Source: Enchytraeus crypticus
Taxonomy: Eukaryota; Annelida; Clitellata; Enchytraeida; Enchytraeidae
DNA: 64,000 nucleotides
Assembly: GCA_905160935.1 (NCBI GenBank)
Contig: CAJHZI010000446.1
Coordinates: 480,001-544,000, forward strand
Reading direction: 5' to 3'
Shown here: piece by piece, positions 49,201-60,549 of the stretch
Layout: the number at the start of each line of letters is the position of its first letter
Numbering within the stretch: the stretch's first letter is position 1
Notes under the pieces: generated by a model
Database searches by the model: none
What the model saw: only the letters and a program-made list of their open reading frames with translations
What the model was told of the DNA's origin: nothing
Position numbers and translations under genes: made by a program

Positions 49201-50850
49201 ATTGATTTATTGATTGATTGATGCAGCATACGGTATGACAGAGTCCTGTGGTGCTATCACTAGACACCCAGTGCTCCCCTATCCTCACGAGTGTCCACTG
49301 CACAGCGTTGGACTGCTGGCTCCATTCGTACAGCTCAAGGTCTGTGGGCGGGGCTTATTCTATTATTGGTGGGCGGGGCTTATTTTACTATTATTGTGGG
49401 CGGGGCTTATTTTATCGTCTATTATTGTTTCATTTAAAACATAATCATAAAAACTTATTTTAAAATTTAGACATAAAAAATAAAGATATACAAAATGCAA
49501 ATGAAAAGTTAACAAGGAATCAATACAAGTAGTAGAGAGTTTAAAGTTACAATTGGAAATCCGCGCATTACTATATAAACTGTTTCCTTTGATTGATGAT
49601 TGATTGACATATTTGTTAATTAATTAGAATACTGATTGAAAGCTAAAACAAGCTAAAGCTAAAGTTAACGTCAGTTTCCTCACTTGGAAGCGATTGATTG
49701 ATTGATTGATGATTGATTGACATATTGGTTAATTAATTGATTAGCATACTGACTGATTGACTGATTGATTGATTGATTGATTGAACAGATAGTAGATGTA
49801 GAGACGGGAAAGGCTCTGCCAGCAGGCAAGGAGGGAGAGCTGGTGGTAAAGGGGGACATACTGATGAAGGGTTACTATGGGGACCCAGAGTCCACTCGTA
49901 AAATCATTGATAAAGATGGGTGGCTACATACAGGTGCCGCATCTATATGTATCAATCAATCATTCGATCAATCAATCAATCAATCAATGAATCATTTGTT
50001 CAATCAGTTAATCAGTTAATCAATCAAATAAACTATCGTTCAACTAGTCATTCATTCAATCATTCATTTAGTGAGCGTGTTTGAACCTCCTTTTCTTTAA
50101 TTCCACTAATCTTTGGATTGGTATTTTGAAGTTTGCATCGTTTCGAACCTTCTCCCCGGCTTGGATTTATCAGAAAAGAGATCGATGCTGTCATTTACGA
50201 CAATAGCACTGTAATTGTTCTATTATGTTATGTTAATCAATCAGTCGATAGTCCAATCAAGTGATCAGTAAGGGAATAAAACTCTTTAGGCTGAATGCAA
50301 TAGTAAATGAAGCTATCAATCAATAAATCAGTCAGGAGATCTTATAAATGAAATATTTGAAGTATTATTAAGCCTACTGCAGAGTGCACCAGAGAATGAT
50401 GCTACGTGAATAAACGTTATTCCTGAGCACGCATGTTTAGGATATAAAAGGACATTAAATAGACAATTAGAACATCTATACCTTACATTTTTATTTTTAT
50501 TGCTTGTTTGTTTTCAATGCAGTTATATTTGTTGTAATATACTGTTGTTATTTTGTGTTTATTGTATGTTTAAATAGATTTGCCGTAGATGATAATTTCA
50601 GTTAAACAGAGATCATTTTAGATTCGCGAGGAGATGATTGAGATCGATTGACTCGTGAAAGCAACGATTGATTGATGCATAGATTGATTGATCGATTGAT
50701 TGATTCTGGATTGATTGCAGAGGTTGATTAATTGATTATAGGTGACATCGGTTACTATGAGGACACTGGGTATGTGTTTATAGTGGATAGAGCCAAAGAA
50801 CTCATCAAGCACAAGGGCATGCAGGTATTGATGTATTGATTGATTGATTT

Positions 50851-50888
<38 letters not shown>

Positions 50889-52121
50889 AGATGATAGCTC
50901 GATAGATTGATTTATTCATTTTTCTAAGAAATATTTAGTATGGATGTGTCTAAAAGGACATAGGATATAGGAAAAAAGCTAATATTAACATCAGTTTCCT
51001 CACTCGAAAGCGATATCAGTGACGGGCGAGCCCAGGATTTTAACCCCGCACAGACTGATCCGCGGTCGAGTATCTTACCGATATCGCCACTGGCACAAAG
51101 CCTATAGTATAGATTAATGTCAGCGTCCAATCACAAACTCTCGCCAGTTTTGAGGCAATGCATGGATTTCAACACCTGCATGTAAACTGATTCACTGTCC
51201 ATCCATTAACCGACATTCTACCGAGTCAACAGCTAAATTAGTAAGTGCAGCTGAATTTAATTAAGCAATTGATTGATCGATTGATTGATTGAGCGATTAA
51301 TTGATCGACTGATTAACCGCCCAGGTGGCTCCAGCAGAGTTGGAGGACGTGTTGTTGTCTCATTGATTGATTGATTGATTGACTGATCGATTGATTGATT
51401 GATTGACTAACCGCTCAGGTGGCTCCAGCAGAGTTGGAGGACGTGTTGTTGTCTCACCCGGACCTGGAGGACGCTGCTGTGGTGGGGCTGGCTGATGAAC
51501 TGACGGGAGAGAAGCCCCTAGCCTTCGTCGTGCGTCGAGCCGGGAGTAAAGTGAGCGAGACTGACGTGGCCAAATACGTGGCAGGTTAGTTTACCAGAGA
51601 TCTTAAAGGTTAAATGAGCCTCCAAAATATCGGTAAGGTGTCGGATTCTGAATCAGTAATTACTGGGTGAAAATCCTGAGCACGCCCCGTCATTATTGTT
51701 TTTACTCGTTTTTATTTTTATTATTTTTTTAATCTGCTGATATTGGACTTCTGTTATTAGACTGCTGTTATTAGACTGCTGTTATTAGACTGCTGTTATT
51801 AGACTGCTGTTATTAGACTGCTGTTACTTGACTGCTATTATTTGACTGCTGTTACTGGACTGCTGTTATTTGACTGTTGTTACTAGACTGCTGTTATTAT
51901 ACTGTTGTTACTAGACTGCTGTTATTATACTACTGTTACTGGACTGCTGTTATTATACTGTTGTTATTAGACTGCTGTTATTCTGTTATCACACAGGCAA
52001 GGTGGCCTCCTACAAACAGCTGACAGGCGGAGTCAGGTTCATTCAGTCCATTCCAAAGCTTCCTAGTGGAAAAATACTCCGCAGAGTCCTAAAGGAATCG
52101 CTGAAACAGGCCAAGCTCTAA
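43917..52121 (+). CDS. 4-coumarate-CoA ligase / luciferase-like acyl-CoA ligase, peroxisomal (ACS2, 11 exons)
   Basis: Exons are 43917-44036, 44867-45074, 45730-45833, 46421-46623, 47654-47819, 48227-48413, 49227-49339, 49789-49933, 50742-50824, 51419-51584 and 51997-52121, giving 539 residues. Every intron phase matches ACS1, and eight exons have identical length, so the two genes are a tandem duplication. Motifs are [60 protein letters not shown] and PSGKILRR, with C-terminal AKL (peroxisomal). Active-site motifs are intact, so it should be an active ATP-dependent acyl-CoA ligase. The acid substrate is unknown. Exon 10 is nearly identical in DNA to that of ACS1 although neighbouring exons are diverged, which suggests gene conversion. 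Junctions of exons 2, 6, 7 and 10 carry duplicated copies. Confidence 0.95.
44063..44195 (-). mobile_element. LINE-B 3' end
   Basis: Reverse copy with catcatcatattcccttgaa and the catatcatcagtcaatcccc match to the end at 36285. Confidence 0.55.
44520..44866 (+). repeat. 33-bp array ending at the ACS2 exon 2 acceptor
   Basis: About nine units read cacgtgacctactttcag then ttcattacctct. The last tttcag is the true acceptor (44866), so every unit is a potential 3' splice site. The frame through the last units is open into exon 2. Confidence 0.92.
45157..45200 (+). repeat. Candidate mini-exon copy 1 of the ACS2 exon 2 end
   Basis: 44 bases (gctagaagcctgcactgcct ...) copy the exon 2 end and its donor ctg|gttaac. 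A CT tract and tatgtctcag precede it. 44 is not a multiple of three, so inclusion would shift the frame. Confidence 0.85.
45283..45326 (+). repeat. Candidate mini-exon copy 2 of the ACS2 exon 2 end
   Basis: Second 44-base copy, with the same ctcag before it and ctg|gttaac after it; it differs from copy 1 at a few positions. Confidence 0.85.
45569..45680 (+). mobile_element. LINE-A 3' end
   Basis: Best copy: the frame reads [20 protein letters not shown], then RRYMRWICQ, followed by gcagtgcactaagagag. Confidence 0.7.
45848..46215. repeat. (ATCA)n then (TA)n in ACS2 intron 3
   Basis: ATCA words begin 14 bp after the exon 3 donor; a TA/TACA tract fills 46010-46215. Confidence 0.9.
46655..46800 (-). 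mobile_element. SINE-C1
   Basis: Reverse copy with ggttcctcgccataagaaaa, gacgtctcttgcagactcta and gagtacacagagaccac. Confidence 0.65.
47015..47150. repeat. 21-bp array
   Basis: Six near-identical units of aagttattagtaatttatta. Confidence 0.92.
47281..47537. mobile_element. Head-to-head SINE-A pair
   Basis: A reverse copy (47281-47414) meets a forward copy (47418-47537) at ggctccagcc, in ACS2 intron 4. The two could form a long hairpin in the transcript. Confidence 0.85.
48031..48226 (+). repeat. Array of ACS2 exon 6 acceptor plus first exon bases
   Basis: About eight units of gttgttgcacagatatgggt end at the real junction gcacag|ATATGGGTGCTG (48226/48227). Several frames stay open into the exon. 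Confidence 0.92.
48428..48554 (-). mobile_element. SINE-A in ACS2 intron 6
   Basis: Reverse copy starting 14 bp after the exon 6 donor. Confidence 0.82.
48850..49226 (+). repeat. Four extra copies of the ACS2 exon 7 start
   Basis: Copies at 48850-48913, 48939-49002, 49032-49095 and 49121-49193 each repeat gattgatgcag plus the first 64 bases of exon 7 ([20 protein letters not shown] or a variant). The fourth has a 9-bp internal duplication. All break at cctcacga and run into (TTGA)n, giving PHD-stop. The true exon starts at 49227. Confidence 0.96.
49647..49694 (-). mobile_element. SINE-A tail fragment
   Basis: Only the gttaacgtcagtttcctcac core-tail end remains, fused to (TTGA)n. Confidence 0.7.
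50975..51094 (-). mobile_element. SINE-A in ACS2 intron 9
   Basis: Reverse copy, nearly complete. Confidence 0.82.
51325..51362 (+). repeat. Extra copy of the ACS2 exon 10 start
   Basis: ccgcccag precedes 38 bases identical to the exon 10 start; the copy then breaks into (TTGA)n with an in-frame TGA. The real exon starts at 51419 after ccgctcag. Confidence 0.95.
51735..51985. repeat. 14-bp GCTGTTATTAGACT array before ACS2 exon 11
   Basis: About 17 units end roughly 15 bp before the exon 11 acceptor. Confidence 0.92.
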
Positions 52122-52191
52122 CCACGCCAACTACGTGACGTCACAGCGCTTCTGAGGCTGTCGTTAAGCGGACGCTGTTAACTCTGTTGTT

Positions 52192-52192
52192 A

Positions 52193-52267
<75 letters not shown>
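52192..52267. repeat. (TTGA)n downstream of the ACS2 stop
   Basis: About 18 near-perfect tetranucleotides. Confidence 0.95.
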
Positions 52268-52269
<2 letters not shown>

Positions 52270-52630
52270 CTGATGTCGCTGTAAGCTGGTGCGTTTTATT
52301 TTCACTCAACTTGAAGATAGATGTATTGTTTTGTTAATTAAAAAGGGTTAAGGATTTTCTACTAACACTGCTCAGTCACTTTCTCTTTCTCTTACTTTGT
52401 GTCCCTCTTTCTCTCTCTGTGTGTTTCTCTCTCTCTCTCTCTCCGTCACTGTCTCTGTCCTGTTTTAATTTCTCAATGTTGATGAGCTAACGTCTAACAG
52501 CAGGTCCCCGACATGTATATTCTACAGTTGACTCTACCCTTTTCCATTTTTATTCATATTTTTGTTGTTTTCCGGATCGTCGTATTGCAAATATATATTT
52601 AGGCAATTCTTTTCTAGAAATGAACAAATT

Positions 52631-52940
52631 TCGTATAATTGATGATCTAGTAAAAAGTATTTAAATACCTTATGATCTAGTAAATAGTATTTAAATACCT
52701 AATGATATAGTAAATAGTATTTAAATACCTTATGATCTAATAAATAGTATTTAAATACCTTATGATCTAATAAATAGTATTTAAATACCTAATGATATAG
52801 TAAAAAGTATTTAAATACCTTATGATCTAATAAGTTGTGTTTTAATACCTGAAGACTAGTAAATAGTATTTAAATACCTGAACATCTTGTAATTAGTATT
52901 TAAATACCCGGTCATCTAATAAATAGTATTTAAATACCTG
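52631..52940. repeat. 30-bp array with a perfect 12-bp palindrome per unit
   Basis: Ten to eleven units, each with GTATTTAAATAC. Confidence 0.92.
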
Positions 52941-53850
52941 ATATTTATACTGCACTATTATCAATGGTGTTACCATCGCTCATGACAAACATGGTTAAAT
53001 ACCGACGAGATATATAAAGTTGTTTTAGCAGTGTGCTAGTAGTAGCTACTATGTTTAATGACTTTATCATCAAAGCATGAAATACACAATTGCACGTACA
53101 AACGGGTCATCAAAGAGGATACATAAATCCTATCTAGTTGACAGCCCACAATCATAATCAAATATACACAGACAACAACTCAAAATAATACGCCAATTTA
53201 TGCAGATTGCAACACAGCAGATTCTCATATAGTTGCTGAAATACAGAAAAATAGGGGCTATATGATCAAAATTGAAGTAAGTGGTAAAAATAGAAAGCAG
53301 CAAATCTAAAGGTGAAGTTAATTAGAAAGTTGTGTAAAAATGTCATACAGGGGTTAATATAATTCAGTATTTAAATATTGTTTTCAGTTGACTGTTAATA
53401 TATTTACCAATGTATTTACTGATTGATCCACTGACATTGATCTAAATTGATTGATTGGCTGTTGACTGATTTATTTACAGGACTTAATGATTTAAATTAA
53501 TTTAATTGATTAACTCTTGGTTCCGATTCTGGCGTATTTACATTAATTGATGAACGGTTGTTTGATTGATATTTCTGACTTATTGACTTTATTATTGATG
53601 GTTGATTTACTGTTGATTGAAACATGTTGATTGACTGATTTATTTATTTAACTGTTAATTATTTGGGATATGGGCTAATTTCTTTGATAGATTGAATAAC
53701 TATTTCTGACTTTGCGCTAATTAATAAGGGTCCACGTTAAAGTAATTTTGAAATTATTAAAAGAATAATTATTTTCACACTGGTTGCTAGTGAGTAAAAG
53801 ATAGGAGAAGTCAAAGTTTGAAATGTTAGACAGAATTTCAGAAATTAGAC
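52941..53850. other. No gene recognised
   Basis: AT-rich with scattered TTGA words and a family E remnant near 53080-53160. Confidence 0.4.
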
Positions 53851-53879
53851 ATTTGCGCTATGCAATGCGTTGTAACGTG

Positions 53880-54150
53880 TGTGTAAATTGTATATAATAT
53901 ATATGATTGTGTATGTGTGCAATGTGTGTATGTGTATGTAATGTCTGTATATGTGTGTAATGTGTATTTAATGTAATGTCTGTATATGTGTGTGTATGTG
54001 TGTGTAATGCGTTCGTAATATGTGTGTAATGTGTGTGTATATGTATGTAGTGTTTGTGTAATATGTGTGTGTGTGTTTGTGTGTGCAGTGTAGTTTTTGC
54101 GTGTGTATGTAACTGTGTGTAATGTGTATGTAATGTGTGTGTGTGTGAAA
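53880..54150. repeat. TG-rich simple repeat
   Basis: Gtgtgtaatgtgtgtatgtg words; frames through it are artefacts. Confidence 0.85.
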
Positions 54151-54359
54151 TCAGATGCAAACGTCTACCAGTCAGAAATATTTGCATTACGACATTTGCA
54201 TTACTGGCATTCGCACTGAAACTGTTGCTTTCGTTGGTAGAGAACAAGCGCTATATTGTCCTGAACGACGCGGGCTTGAAGAGAGATTTAAAACGGTGAT
54301 CAGGTTTGAAGGGAACTTATAGGGGAGAATGACCCTGATATTCTGCCATTTCTAAAATG

Positions 54360-54487
54360 GTTGGAGTCAGTGACGATTTCGATATGATACTCGACCGCGG
54401 ATCAGTATGTGCGGGGTTCAAATCCTGGACTCGCCCGTCACTTACATCGCTTTCGAGTGAGGAAACTGACGCTAAAATTAGCTTTTT
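54360..54487 (+). mobile_element. SINE-A
   Basis: Forward copy; a related reverse variant (ggatttgaaccccgcaccc) follows at 54530-54648. Confidence 0.8.
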
Positions 54488-55435
54488 TAAATACTTTAAA
54501 ATATGCTAAATTAAAAATTTACCCAGTCTGTTTTAGTGTCAGTCCATTAGCTGGAAAGGATGTCATAGACTGGAAGAGCCCGGGATTTGAACCCCGCACC
54601 CATTGAGCAGCAGTCGAGCAGCTTATCGATGCTGCCACTGACTCAGCAGCTCCAAAACATATCAACACTTACAGTGCTATTGTCGTCCATGACAACATCG
54701 AACACTTTGAGACAAATCCATGCCGGTGAGCAAAAAGAGAGGTCAAAACGTTGCAAATTCCAAAATCAATCAAATCAGTCCAGGAATACAAAATAATCTC
54801 AAGCAAATCCCCCTTCCCCCTTCCATATTTTTTTCTTAGTTCTCTCATTAGACGGGGGAGGGGGCTATTGTAATAAATGTAATAAATGGTGTACAGGGTG
54901 AATGTCGGGCAGATAGGAAGGCAGTGACAAGGTGGTGAGACGTGAGGAGTGGTGGTAGGGGTAGAGTAACTAAGAAGAACTGTTATGCATTAAGACTTTT
55001 TAGATTAATTGAAGCGCGACGAGAGAGGCTAGAATTATGTTTTGTAGGAGATATAGCTTGACTGGTGTTTTGTAAGATTACGGCGAGACGTGGGGTTTTA
55101 TATAACAGCCGTGCGTAGGCCAGATATGAGAATAAAGGCTGTGGTTAGCTCTCGTGTAGCACTTCAAATGCTCAAAACTTGGGAAGTTTAGAAAAAACTT
55201 TATCATATCTAAATTAAATTTAAAATTTTATATTAAATTTAATACGAAATCTACTTTTTCTATTCCTCTAGCGTCATCTATTATAACGTTTCTTTTTCCC
55301 TCTTCGGCTTGGATTTGAATTGGTGCTATAGTGCCCGATACTGTCATAGACGACAGTAGCACTCTAGAACCATTTGTTGTGGTGATACTACTTTTTCAAT
55401 TTATTCCAATATGGCCTAATTCGATAAAATACATC

Positions 55436-55746
55436 GGCTGGAGCCAGTGGCGATGTCGGTAAGATACTCGATCAATGAAGAACTTTTTTCTTATCTAAAT
55501 TAAATTTAAGTTGAATATACAATTTTATACGAAATCTACTTTTTCTATTCTTGTAACGTACTCTTAACATATAACATACAGGAGTAGGGCCTAGACTAAT
55601 GACGTGACTATTATAGCTGGTAAAGCTAATGTTAACGTAAGTTTCCTCACTCGAAAGCGATATCAGTGACGAGCGAGCCAAAGATTTGAACCCCGAACAT
55701 ACTGATCCGTGTCGAACATCTTACCGACGTCTCCACTGGCTCCAGA
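55436..55746. mobile_element. SINE-A head (plus) and full SINE-A (minus)
   Basis: 5' fragment at 55436-55475 and a reverse full copy at 55613-55746. Two copies of a tagcactctagaaccat element lie at 55360 and 55926. Confidence 0.75.
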
Positions 55747-56023
55747 AGTTTGTAGATGACTAATTCTCTCAAAATTCTTTCTATCTAAATCTTTAGTAGT
55801 TTTTTGTTGAACATTTCTTTCGTGTGACTCTTTTTCACATTTTAAACAGTTTTGAACGATTCTGTTATCCACGTCGGCTTGGATCGATTTGGTGCTACAT
55901 TATTCGATGCTGTCAGAGACGACAGTAGCACTCTAGAACCATTAGTTCTATTGTTATTATTTGTTCACTTTTTTCCAATATGGCCTAATTCGATGTAGAC
56001 CTAGTTGTTAACTAGGCCTACAT

Positions 56024-56153
56024 CAGCTGGAGCCAGTGGAGATGTCGGTAAGATACTCGACCGAGGATCAGTATGTGCGGGGTTCAAATTCTGGGCTCGC
56101 CTGTCACTGACATAGCGTATGAGTGAAGAAACTGATGTTAACATTAGCTTTTT
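56024..56153 (+). mobile_element. SINE-A
   Basis: Forward copy with a few changes in the core. Confidence 0.8.
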
Positions 56154-56219
56154 AAAACTTTTTAAATTCTTAAAAAGTAATTTAATACTGCACAGTTACC
56201 CGCACCCTAAGCTTACACC

Positions 56220-56600
56220 TGACTGTGGCGCTACTGTGGCTGAATGGCAAAGCGAGTGATTGTAAAGCCCCAGGCTGGGGTTCAAAGCGTAGGAGGACAT
56301 GTTTACACGAGAGAGCCTGGAGTCGAGCATTTAACAGCGTGTCATGCTGACTAGCTGCTCGGTGCTAGACAATTGTGTCTATTTACCTCATAGCTATTTT
56401 AGTCTCAGGGTAATTCCACAGACTTAAGAATTCCCCGTGTAGTGTCCGGGACTCCGAAGACCAATCTTAAACTGTATTTGTCTTAAGAGGAGAGTGAGCA
56501 AAAACTGAAGAAGGTAAAGGAAAACCACCTCAGAAGCTATGTGATTCACAAGCTATAGAATACATAAGTGCTCTTTAAAGAGCGTGAAAGCAGCATGCAA
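56220..56600 (+). mobile_element. tRNA-like element F, single copy here
   Basis: A tRNA-like head (actgtggctgaatggcaaag, ctggggttcaaagcg) is followed by ~300 bp with no frame. Possibly a long SINE. Confidence 0.35.
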
Positions 56601-57836
56601 GTAGGAATATGCCACTTGGCAGAACACGAACGATGGAGGGAGAAAGAGAGATTAAAGATGTAAGTTTAAAAATTGCATATAAAACATGTCAGTATGTAAC
56701 ATTCCTGTGGATATACCATTATTTGCTTATTATAGCTTTGTATGCCTAATCTACATGTATAAGTAATTGTCCTATAGCTCAATTTATGCGCAGCCTATTT
56801 GCTTTTCTGGTTTTTGTTGCATTGTTGTATGTGCAAGATTCATGTATGGGTTATTTCGCCTGAAATAAAGCAATAAATAAAAATAAGAAATAAATTAAAT
56901 AAAATAATTCTTGGGGGATTCTGCTTATGACGAGGTGGGCCCCTTTTCCTTAGGCTATATACATGTATAATACGTAATACATGTAGCTTTCCACAATTAA
57001 CGAATTCACTTAGGCCTATTAATTATCTAATTGACTGATAACGAATTCACTTAGGCCCATTAACTAATTGATTGATAACGAATTAACTTAGGCCTATTAA
57101 TTATCTAATTGATTGATTAACAGTTCCGACTCTTGCTCTTCGTTTACAAGACATTTACTGACCAATCAAGAGACATTTACATGAGACATTTACTAAAGCA
57201 TCCCGATGATACAACGGCTTGTAGTTCTATCTCTGCTTGGGACGTCCCTGACATCACTTCCGAGTGACGTTAAATGCTCATTGTACTGTAGCAACAACAA
57301 CAACTTCTACTACTACGTTGCCGATGTGTTCTATGACAACTTCGAAAACCATAGAACCTAATTTAAGTCGACGAGCAAAACAGACCCAAAAATTGTTGAG
57401 ATTCAATATCTAAAAACCGGTCCAAAAGTAAATCAACTCTAGTTACTTAGCTACAGATGACATCAGCGACGGGTTGACCAGGATCAATCATAGTTTGTCA
57501 TACCTTGAGCCCATCCTATGTTTATACCAGCCTCACGCTACAGTATGTAGTGATGCATCATTTTACATCACGATCTGAAGGGGGTTCTCTTGTAAACCCC
57601 CCTCCCCCCGATCTGAAGGTGTTTCTTCTTTAACCCCCCCCCGATCTCTCAGGGGTTTCTCTTGTATCCCCCCCGCACCCCTTTAACTGGTACGACCCCT
57701 CCCCACCCCACACAACTTACAACACCCCACCTTCATGGCAATAACGATGCCTGACACCTCCCCCGCTAAGTTAATATCAACCTGTTTTTCATTGTAACAT
57801 CTCTGACAATATACAACCGTGCCAAGTTTACATTAA

Positions 57837-57950
57837 AAAGATAAAGCTAAGGTTAACGTCAGTTTCCTCACTGGAAAGCGATGCTAGTGATGGGCGAGCC
57901 CAGTATTTGAATCCCGCACATACCGATAAGCGGTCGAATATCTTACCGAC
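57837..57950 (-). mobile_element. SINE-A
   Basis: Reverse copy without palindromic head. Confidence 0.78.
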
Positions 57951-58200
57951 TTTCAGTGGTGATTCGGTCTTAAGTCTTTTGTGGCGGTAGCTCGAGTGTG
58001 TCGGGCCGTTCTGTAGAGAACCCTACTGCTTTTAAACCCTGACTTTAAACACATTACAATAGGTATAACATTAAAATACGAATATGGCAGTTCAACAACT
58101 TCTTGTTTAGTTCTTGTAGCATTGATTTAACGTCATTTGTGTGAAAGAGAACCCGGCTATGAGTAGGAATTCTAAGTTTATAAGACCCAGAAGAAGAGAG

Positions 58201-58556
58201 GGCACTGCCAAGTGGCAGGTTCAAGCAATACATTCATACTCAAAGTCTGTTTTCTCGCTCCATAAGAGCACTCCTTAGATCAACAAGTTAATCCCTTCAC
58301 AAAGTCTATGCCTTATGCATACCTTACGTAGCCTATAGCTTGGAAAAAGTATGGCTTCTGAGATGGTTTCTCTTTGCCTTCCTCAGCTAGATGGATTAAT
58401 TACCATATAATCTTGGGGGAAAATATTTCATTGTGAGGTGGGTCCCCTCGTGTCATCCTCAGCTCCTGCCTTAGTCGCCTCTTACGCACACGCAGCAGAT
58501 AGTTTGCGGTTGCCGTATTCTGAAGTTGTCCAAACACACCCGAGCACAACACGGGG
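58201..58556 (+). mobile_element. Element D, second copy
   Basis: Colinear with 32217-32585, ending cgagcacaacacgggg. A further 3' piece (gtgaggtgggtccc) follows at about 58590-58625. Confidence 0.7.
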
Positions 58557-58629
58557 GATTAATTAGACTGATCAATTACCATTTAATCCCGGGGGGAAAT
58601 AGTTCATAGTGAGGTGGGTCCCTCTAACG

Positions 58630-59640
58630 CAGACTGAGAATTTCTGCATTGAACCGGCCACTCAGAAGAAAGCAAGAGAGACGTAACGATTATAATTTTT
58701 CTCGCGATATGCATTTTGTGTCTTTGCTGAAAAATAAACATATAATCTATTCTATTCTATTCTAAAAGCAGACTATGAGAATTTCTGCATTGAACCTGTC
58801 ACTCAGAAGAAAACGAGAAAGACGTAACGATTAGGTAACCGTGACTACTATTACATAGCGGTCTCTCAATACGCGCTATTCTAGTGCAGCGGACGATTTC
58901 TTTCTATCAGTTACAACGAGGCTGTAGTGACACTAAAGGCGAGGCTGATAGAGGGGTAGAGGAGGGCTTGAGGTAACCAACGGCTAAACCACCGAGCTCT
59001 GACTGCATCACGACGCCTGACAGAGTAGGCGGGCTTTGTCTACCACTGCTTACAACTAAGCCTAGTCTCGCTACAGCTTAGCCACTGAAACACTGCCCGA
59101 TGAGTCTTAATTAAGCCAGGATTAAAAGATGTCAAAGATAGTGGTGTTTTAGTTAGAGAAAACGCTGAGGTAGAGATTCGGATATCTGAATAGGTATTTG
59201 GCACAAAGGCAGTCGTTATAGTTGGATATCTGTAGAAACATAGGCAGTCCTATGCTAGGTCTTTAAAGTAAATCATAGCAGCATAGAGTAGATCTGCGAA
59301 AATAGAGAAATTACGTTTTCGGATTTATGTGTCACGTAAGGATTATACAATTCAACACGAAAGGTTTGTAAAACATAGATACTGCTTATAACTTATATGT
59401 GATGGCGGTGCTTGTACTGTAGAATCATTGAATCACTAGATCATTGCTTCTTGAATCATTAATCTATGAAATGAAATCAAGCTAGCAGAAAGCTGCGCGT
59501 ATCGTGAAAGAGAGAGGTTTTTTACGACAATTTAAAACAAACATTTGCTACATCTCATTAGTGCCAACTCTAATTTCTTCAAATATTAAACTAGGATTAA
59601 GTAAGAGTGATGGGTAAACAGAATTGTTTTCTCAGGGATT
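58630..59640. other. No gene recognised
   Basis: Unique sequence. A ~60-bp segment (gagaatttctgcattgaac) occurs twice (58640, 58775) around an AT-rich insert. Confidence 0.4.
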
Positions 59641-59647
59641 GACGCCC

Positions 59648-59785
59648 CTGGCTGGAGCCAGTGGCGAAGTCGGTTAGATACTCGACCGCGGATCAGTTGA
59701 TACGGGTTCAAATCCTGGGCTCGCCCGTCACTGACATCGCCTTCGAGTGAGGAAACTGACGTTAACCTTAGCTTTTTAGCTTTAC
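59648..59785 (+). mobile_element. SINE-A
   Basis: Forward copy with the ggctggagccagtggc head. Confidence 0.83.
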
Positions 59786-59884
59786 CCTGCCCAGTAACTG
59801 TTAGTCGAAGCTGAGGAAGGCATAGAGGCCCACCTCGTCATAAACAGAATCCCCCCAAGAATAATGGTATATCAAAAGGAATGT

Positions 59885-60045
59885 TATAGATGATTTAAAG
59901 ATCCACTCGTACGTGAATATGAAGAGGAAAGCGGAATACAAAGATGAGTGAAACCACTGGAGTGGAGGCGTCATAAGCCATGGACCTGCCAGTAGGCAGT
60001 GCACTAAGAGTAGAAAGAGAGAAAGAGAGAGAGAGAGATTTTCTT
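59885..60045 (+). mobile_element. LINE-A 3' end with GA tail
   Basis: gatttaaagatccactcgta to ccatggacctgccagtaggc, then agagaaagagagag; it carries a ~20-bp insert after agatgagtg. Confidence 0.65.
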
Positions 60046-60313
60046 AGGATAGATTTTAATACTATAGTTGATCTACCAAGGGTTATAAACCATTCTACAC
60101 TATTGTAGAATTGTGTTACATCAAGTCTCTGTGATCTCTGAGCTGAGCCGGTGGTTTATTGAAGTTGTTCGGCCGCTGATCAGTAGGTGACAGGTTTGAT
60201 TCCTGCTCTCTTTCAGAACTGACATGCTTCATCTGTAAGCAGGCTGGCAGCTAACTCAGCCATGAGATCTATGGCTGGGTTACCAAGCTAACTGAGATAG
60301 CACCATCAAAAAA

Positions 60314-60453
60314 GTTGGTAAAGCTAATGTTAACGTCAGTTTCCTCGCTCGAAAGCGATGTCAGTGAGGGGCGAGCACAGGATTTGAACCCTACACATAC
60401 TGATCCGCGGTTGAATATCTTACCGACATAGCCACTGGCTCCAGCCAGTGGCA
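60314..60453 (-). mobile_element. SINE-A
   Basis: Reverse copy whose head ends in the palindrome gccactggct/ccagccagtggc. Confidence 0.85.
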
Positions 60454-60549
60454 ATACGCAAGATGTACTAATCCCATATAGGGCATTCGTCCGGTGAGCT
60501 CCTAGGCTCCGAAAATCGCTACAAAATTTTCAAAAACGAATGGAAAAAT

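Noticed and set aside
29444..52121. Calling ACS1/ACS2 luciferases
   Set aside because: The motifs are those of the whole ligase family; no residue visible here proves light production.
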